From Methylomarinum sp. (GTDB lineage Bacteria > Pseudomonadota > Gammaproteobacteria > Methylococcales > Methylomonadaceae), in the NCBI GenBank assembly GCA_013139755.1, contig WTAG01000139.1, positions 1 through 7,750 of the forward strand: a stretch of 7,750 nt of DNA, given 5' to 3'. Position 1 is the first letter of the stretch. Each line of letters starts with the position of its first letter. The notes beneath the pieces are model-generated. The model saw only the letters and a program-made list of their open reading frames with translations, ran no database searches and was not told the DNA's origin. The translations under genes were made by a program, and so were the position numbers. Positions 6,552 through 7,750 of the stretch are shown here, in pieces.

Positions 6552-6659
6552 ATGACAGACTTAGAGGGACTGAAAACAAGATGGGCATACGACCAAGAAA
6601 GGTTGATAATTCCAGAGAATTATTTCATGCTTAAGCGTGGTTTTTATGGCTGTCTCTGA
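6552..6659 (+). CDS. Orphan 35-codon ORF, possible small protein or gene remnant
   Basis: I do not recognise this. An ATG at 6552-6554 opens 35 codons ending at TGA (6657-6659). The predicted peptide begins MTDLEGLKTRWAYDQE and continues RLIIPENYFMLKRG, a mixed soluble composition that looks more protein-like than the AT-rich sequence around it. The frame is also open upstream for 21 codons (LNQAIGRFLFSFQRL just before the ATG). After the TGA it runs on for 32 more codons to a TAG. No good Shine-Dalgarno is present, and several AGA, AGG and ATA codons occur, so chance or a decayed gene fits at least as well as a functional small protein. Confidence 0.2.
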   Translation: MTDLEGLKTRWAYDQERLIIPENYFMLKRGFYGCL

Positions 6660-6747
6660 ATTTATTTGCCACACATAAGATTAAAACCTTTGCCTTCAGA
6701 CGAACAGCTTTATATAAAACCAGCCTAAATAAAGCGTCCTGTATTAG

Positions 6748-6765
6748 CTGGACATTATAGTCCAG
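6748..6765. terminator. Stem-loop downstream of the arginine-rich gene
   Basis: CTGGAC (6748-6753) and GTCCAG (6760-6765) form a perfect 6-bp stem with the 6-nt loop ATTATA. An alternative outer pairing of TCCTG and CAGGA competes with it. It lies about 45 nt after the stop of the minus-strand gene at 6810. No T tract follows directly; the minus strand reads on to CGCTTTATTT. It may mark a 3' end or protect the mRNA, but a classical terminator is not shown. Confidence 0.4.
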
Positions 6766-6809
6766 GATATTCTGTCACCTAATTCTGAGAAAGAAGGGTA
6801 AAAAATCAG

Positions 6810-7118
6810 TTAATCAAAATCACTCATAAATATATCTTCAATAAACTGCTTTTCTTCTTCTGTAAGTAAAATCTTTGAATATTTTTGTTCGGAACGCTTC
6901 TGCTCAGAAAGCTGGTGATATCTACGATCAGACGCTCGCCGCTCATCGCTGCGTCTGTTAATGTCACGACGATTCCACTTTGGCCAGGCCACATAATTCT
7001 TTTTAACGCTTTCTATCCACTCTGGCGAGCCGAATGAATATGGCGTAGCACGTCTGTCAGCTCTTCGTCGCACCATTGATGTGCGGCGCGAATTACGTCT
7101 AAAGTCATAGAGGTTCAT
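6810..7118 (-). CDS. Arginine-rich RR-repeat small protein, function unknown
   Basis: I do not recognise a named family. The 102-residue product has Arg pairs at 7-8, 11-12, 18-19 and 22-23, then a strict period of five at 50-51, 55-56, 60-61 and 65-66 (RRDINRRSDERRASDRR). Between the two clusters lies an aromatic segment (YSFGSPEWIESVKKNYVAWPKW, about residues 27-48, Trp at 34, 45 and 48). The C-terminus switches to acidic: LLTEEEKQFIEDIFMSDFD at 84-102. No signal peptide or membrane segment is seen. The start has a GAGG site 9 nt upstream (complement of 7128-7131) and a candidate promoter, so expression is plausible. Such basic pairs could bind nucleic acid or an acidic partner, and RxxxR spacing also recalls PilZ ligand contacts. 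None of this is established. It lies between the PilZ and ubiquinone genes, all on the minus strand but well spaced. Confidence 0.75.
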   Translation of the reverse strand: MNLYDFRRNSRRTSMVRRRADRRATPYSFGSPEWIESVKKNYVAWPKWNRRDINRRSDERRASDRRYHQLSEQKRSEQKYSKILLTEEEKQFIEDIFMSDFD

Positions 7119-7141
7119 TTTTTATATCCTCACTGTTAAAT

Positions 7142-7169
7142 ATCTTATTATTGTGTTTTAACACATCAA
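7142..7169 (-). promoter_or_regulatory. Candidate promoter of the arginine-rich gene with an overlapping dyad
   Basis: On the minus strand TTGATG (complement of 7164-7169) and TAAGAT (complement of 7142-7147) are 16 nt apart, placing a start near 7135 and a leader of about 17 nt that holds the GAGG site. A dyad TGTGTT-TT-AACACA (7152-7165) sits in the spacer and touches the -35 box, where a repressor could act. Motif-based prediction only. Confidence 0.4.
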
Positions 7170-7314
7170 GAAAAAAACCGAGCTACTGGACAATTGAGCT
7201 AAATAATCTAATGGCTTCCAATAAACTATAAAGCCTAAGAAAAAGAAGTTGATACTATAAACAAAAAGCCTTCGATTCCATAAAGTGTGGTAAGTTCATA
7301 GACATTTAATTTTA

Positions 7315-7750
7315 TTACAACAAGGATTTGCCTTTAGCTAACTTTGGCAAGTTCCCTTCCAGCCCTATTGCCATACGCATCACCTTATTTTTTGCAGGCA
7401 ATATTCGTTCCGCCAAACCCAATCCCAAATTTCTAAGAATCCTTAATGGCAGCACCTCATTACTAAACACCCTATAAAACACATCCATGACAGTCATCAT
7501 CCTTAAATTTTCATTACGACGCATTTTTTCATAACGCATTAAAACAGCCCTATCAGCAATATTTTCATCACTTGCGTTAGCCTCCACCAACACTTCCGCT
7601 AAAGCTGCCGCATCCAGCAATCCAATATTAACCCCTTGCCCAGCCAATGGATTTATCATGTGAGCCGCATCACCCACCAAAGCCACACCCGCTTTAACAT
7701 ATTGCTGAGCATGCTGACGCTTTAATGGAAAACTTGCCACACCTAACACC
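7315..7750 (-). CDS. ubiF: UbiH/UbiF/VisC/COQ6-family ubiquinone hydroxylase, C-terminal part
   Basis: These FAD-dependent monooxygenases hydroxylate the ring of ubiquinone precursors; UbiF acts on the 3-methyl-6-methoxy-benzoquinol. About 145 C-terminal residues are present. The frame is open to the window edge, so the start lies beyond 7750 and the first in-window GTG is internal. The second FAD-binding motif is clear: GVALVGDAAHMINPLAGQG then VNIGLLDAAALAEVL, with the GDAAH Asp contacting the flavin ribityl and pyrophosphate region. The tail (FYRVFSNEVLPLRILRNLGL, then AER) resembles E. coli UbiF as I recall it, more than UbiH or UbiI. Family is certain and the UbiF subclass is likely but needs the N-terminal half. 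No clear terminator follows before the arginine-rich gene, so some read-through into it is possible. Confidence 0.85.
   Translation of the reverse strand, partial: VLGVASFPLKRQHAQQYVKAGVALVGDAAHMINPLAGQGVNIGLLDAAALAEVLVEANASDENIADRAVLMRYEKMRRNENLRMMTVMDVFYRVFSNEVLPLRILRNLGLGLAERILPAKNKVMRMAIGLEGNLPKLAKGKSLL

Larger units (their letters stand above)
6399..6809. other. Intergenic region with an orphan ORF, a stem-loop and a candidate promoter
   Basis: These 411 bp separate the PilZ gene from the arginine-rich gene, both on the minus strand. 6420-6500 is strongly AT-rich and carries a candidate PilZ promoter. On the plus strand, the frame beginning after the stop at 6486-6488 is open to a TGA at 6657-6659, then open again to a TAG at 6756-6758, so one stop interrupts about 90 codons. 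A perfect stem-loop sits at 6748-6765. I see no tRNA or insertion sequence. Confidence 0.5.

Noticed and set aside
6657..6659. TGA as a selenocysteine codon or programmed read-through in the 6489-6758 frame
   Set aside because: No SECIS-like hairpin directly follows, and the downstream part has no recognisable protein character. A chance frame or decayed gene is simpler.

Overview
The window is a chromosomal housekeeping segment of a low-GC (AT-rich) gammaproteobacterium. This rests on three things: the E. coli-like divergent layout of rpsB-tsf against map-glnD, a full-length GlnD with its domains in the usual order, and a UbiF-type ubiquinone hydroxylase. The genus cannot be named from this sequence. 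The PilZ protein and the arginine-rich small protein beside glnD show that it is not an enteric arrangement.

Layout. 1-334: an intergenic stretch holding an imperfect 30-nt hairpin, then two full copies (about 100 bp each) and one internally deleted copy of a structured tandem repeat, then the intrinsic terminator of tsf. 335-2069, minus strand: the rpsB-tsf translation operon, with an attenuator-like hairpin between the genes. 2070-2591: a divergent intergenic region. It holds the rpsB promoter, a leader of about 130 nt that looks like the gammaproteobacterial S2 autoregulatory leader (t44/tff), and an AT-rich remainder with a perfect palindrome. 2592-6004, plus strand: map and glnD, overlapping by 4 nt (GTGA) and probably translationally coupled. 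6015-6398, minus: a single-domain PilZ protein convergent with glnD. 6399-6809: 411 bp without a secure gene, holding a candidate PilZ promoter, a 35-codon orphan ORF and a stem-loop. 6810-7118, minus: an unrecognised arginine-rich 102-aa protein. 7315-7750, minus: the C-terminal part of a UbiH/UbiF-family hydroxylase that runs off the window.

How the genes work together. RpsB and EF-Ts serve translation and are co-transcribed, with internal and terminal hairpins likely setting their ratio. Methionine aminopeptidase trims nascent proteins, and GlnD is the nitrogen sensor that uridylylates PII. The PilZ protein is a probable cyclic-di-GMP receptor. The ubiquinone gene belongs to respiratory quinone synthesis. 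I see no defence island, prophage, CRISPR array or insertion sequence. The least explained items are the structured repeat at 57-302, whose two full copies show a compensatory base-pair change, and the RR-repeat protein at 6810-7118.
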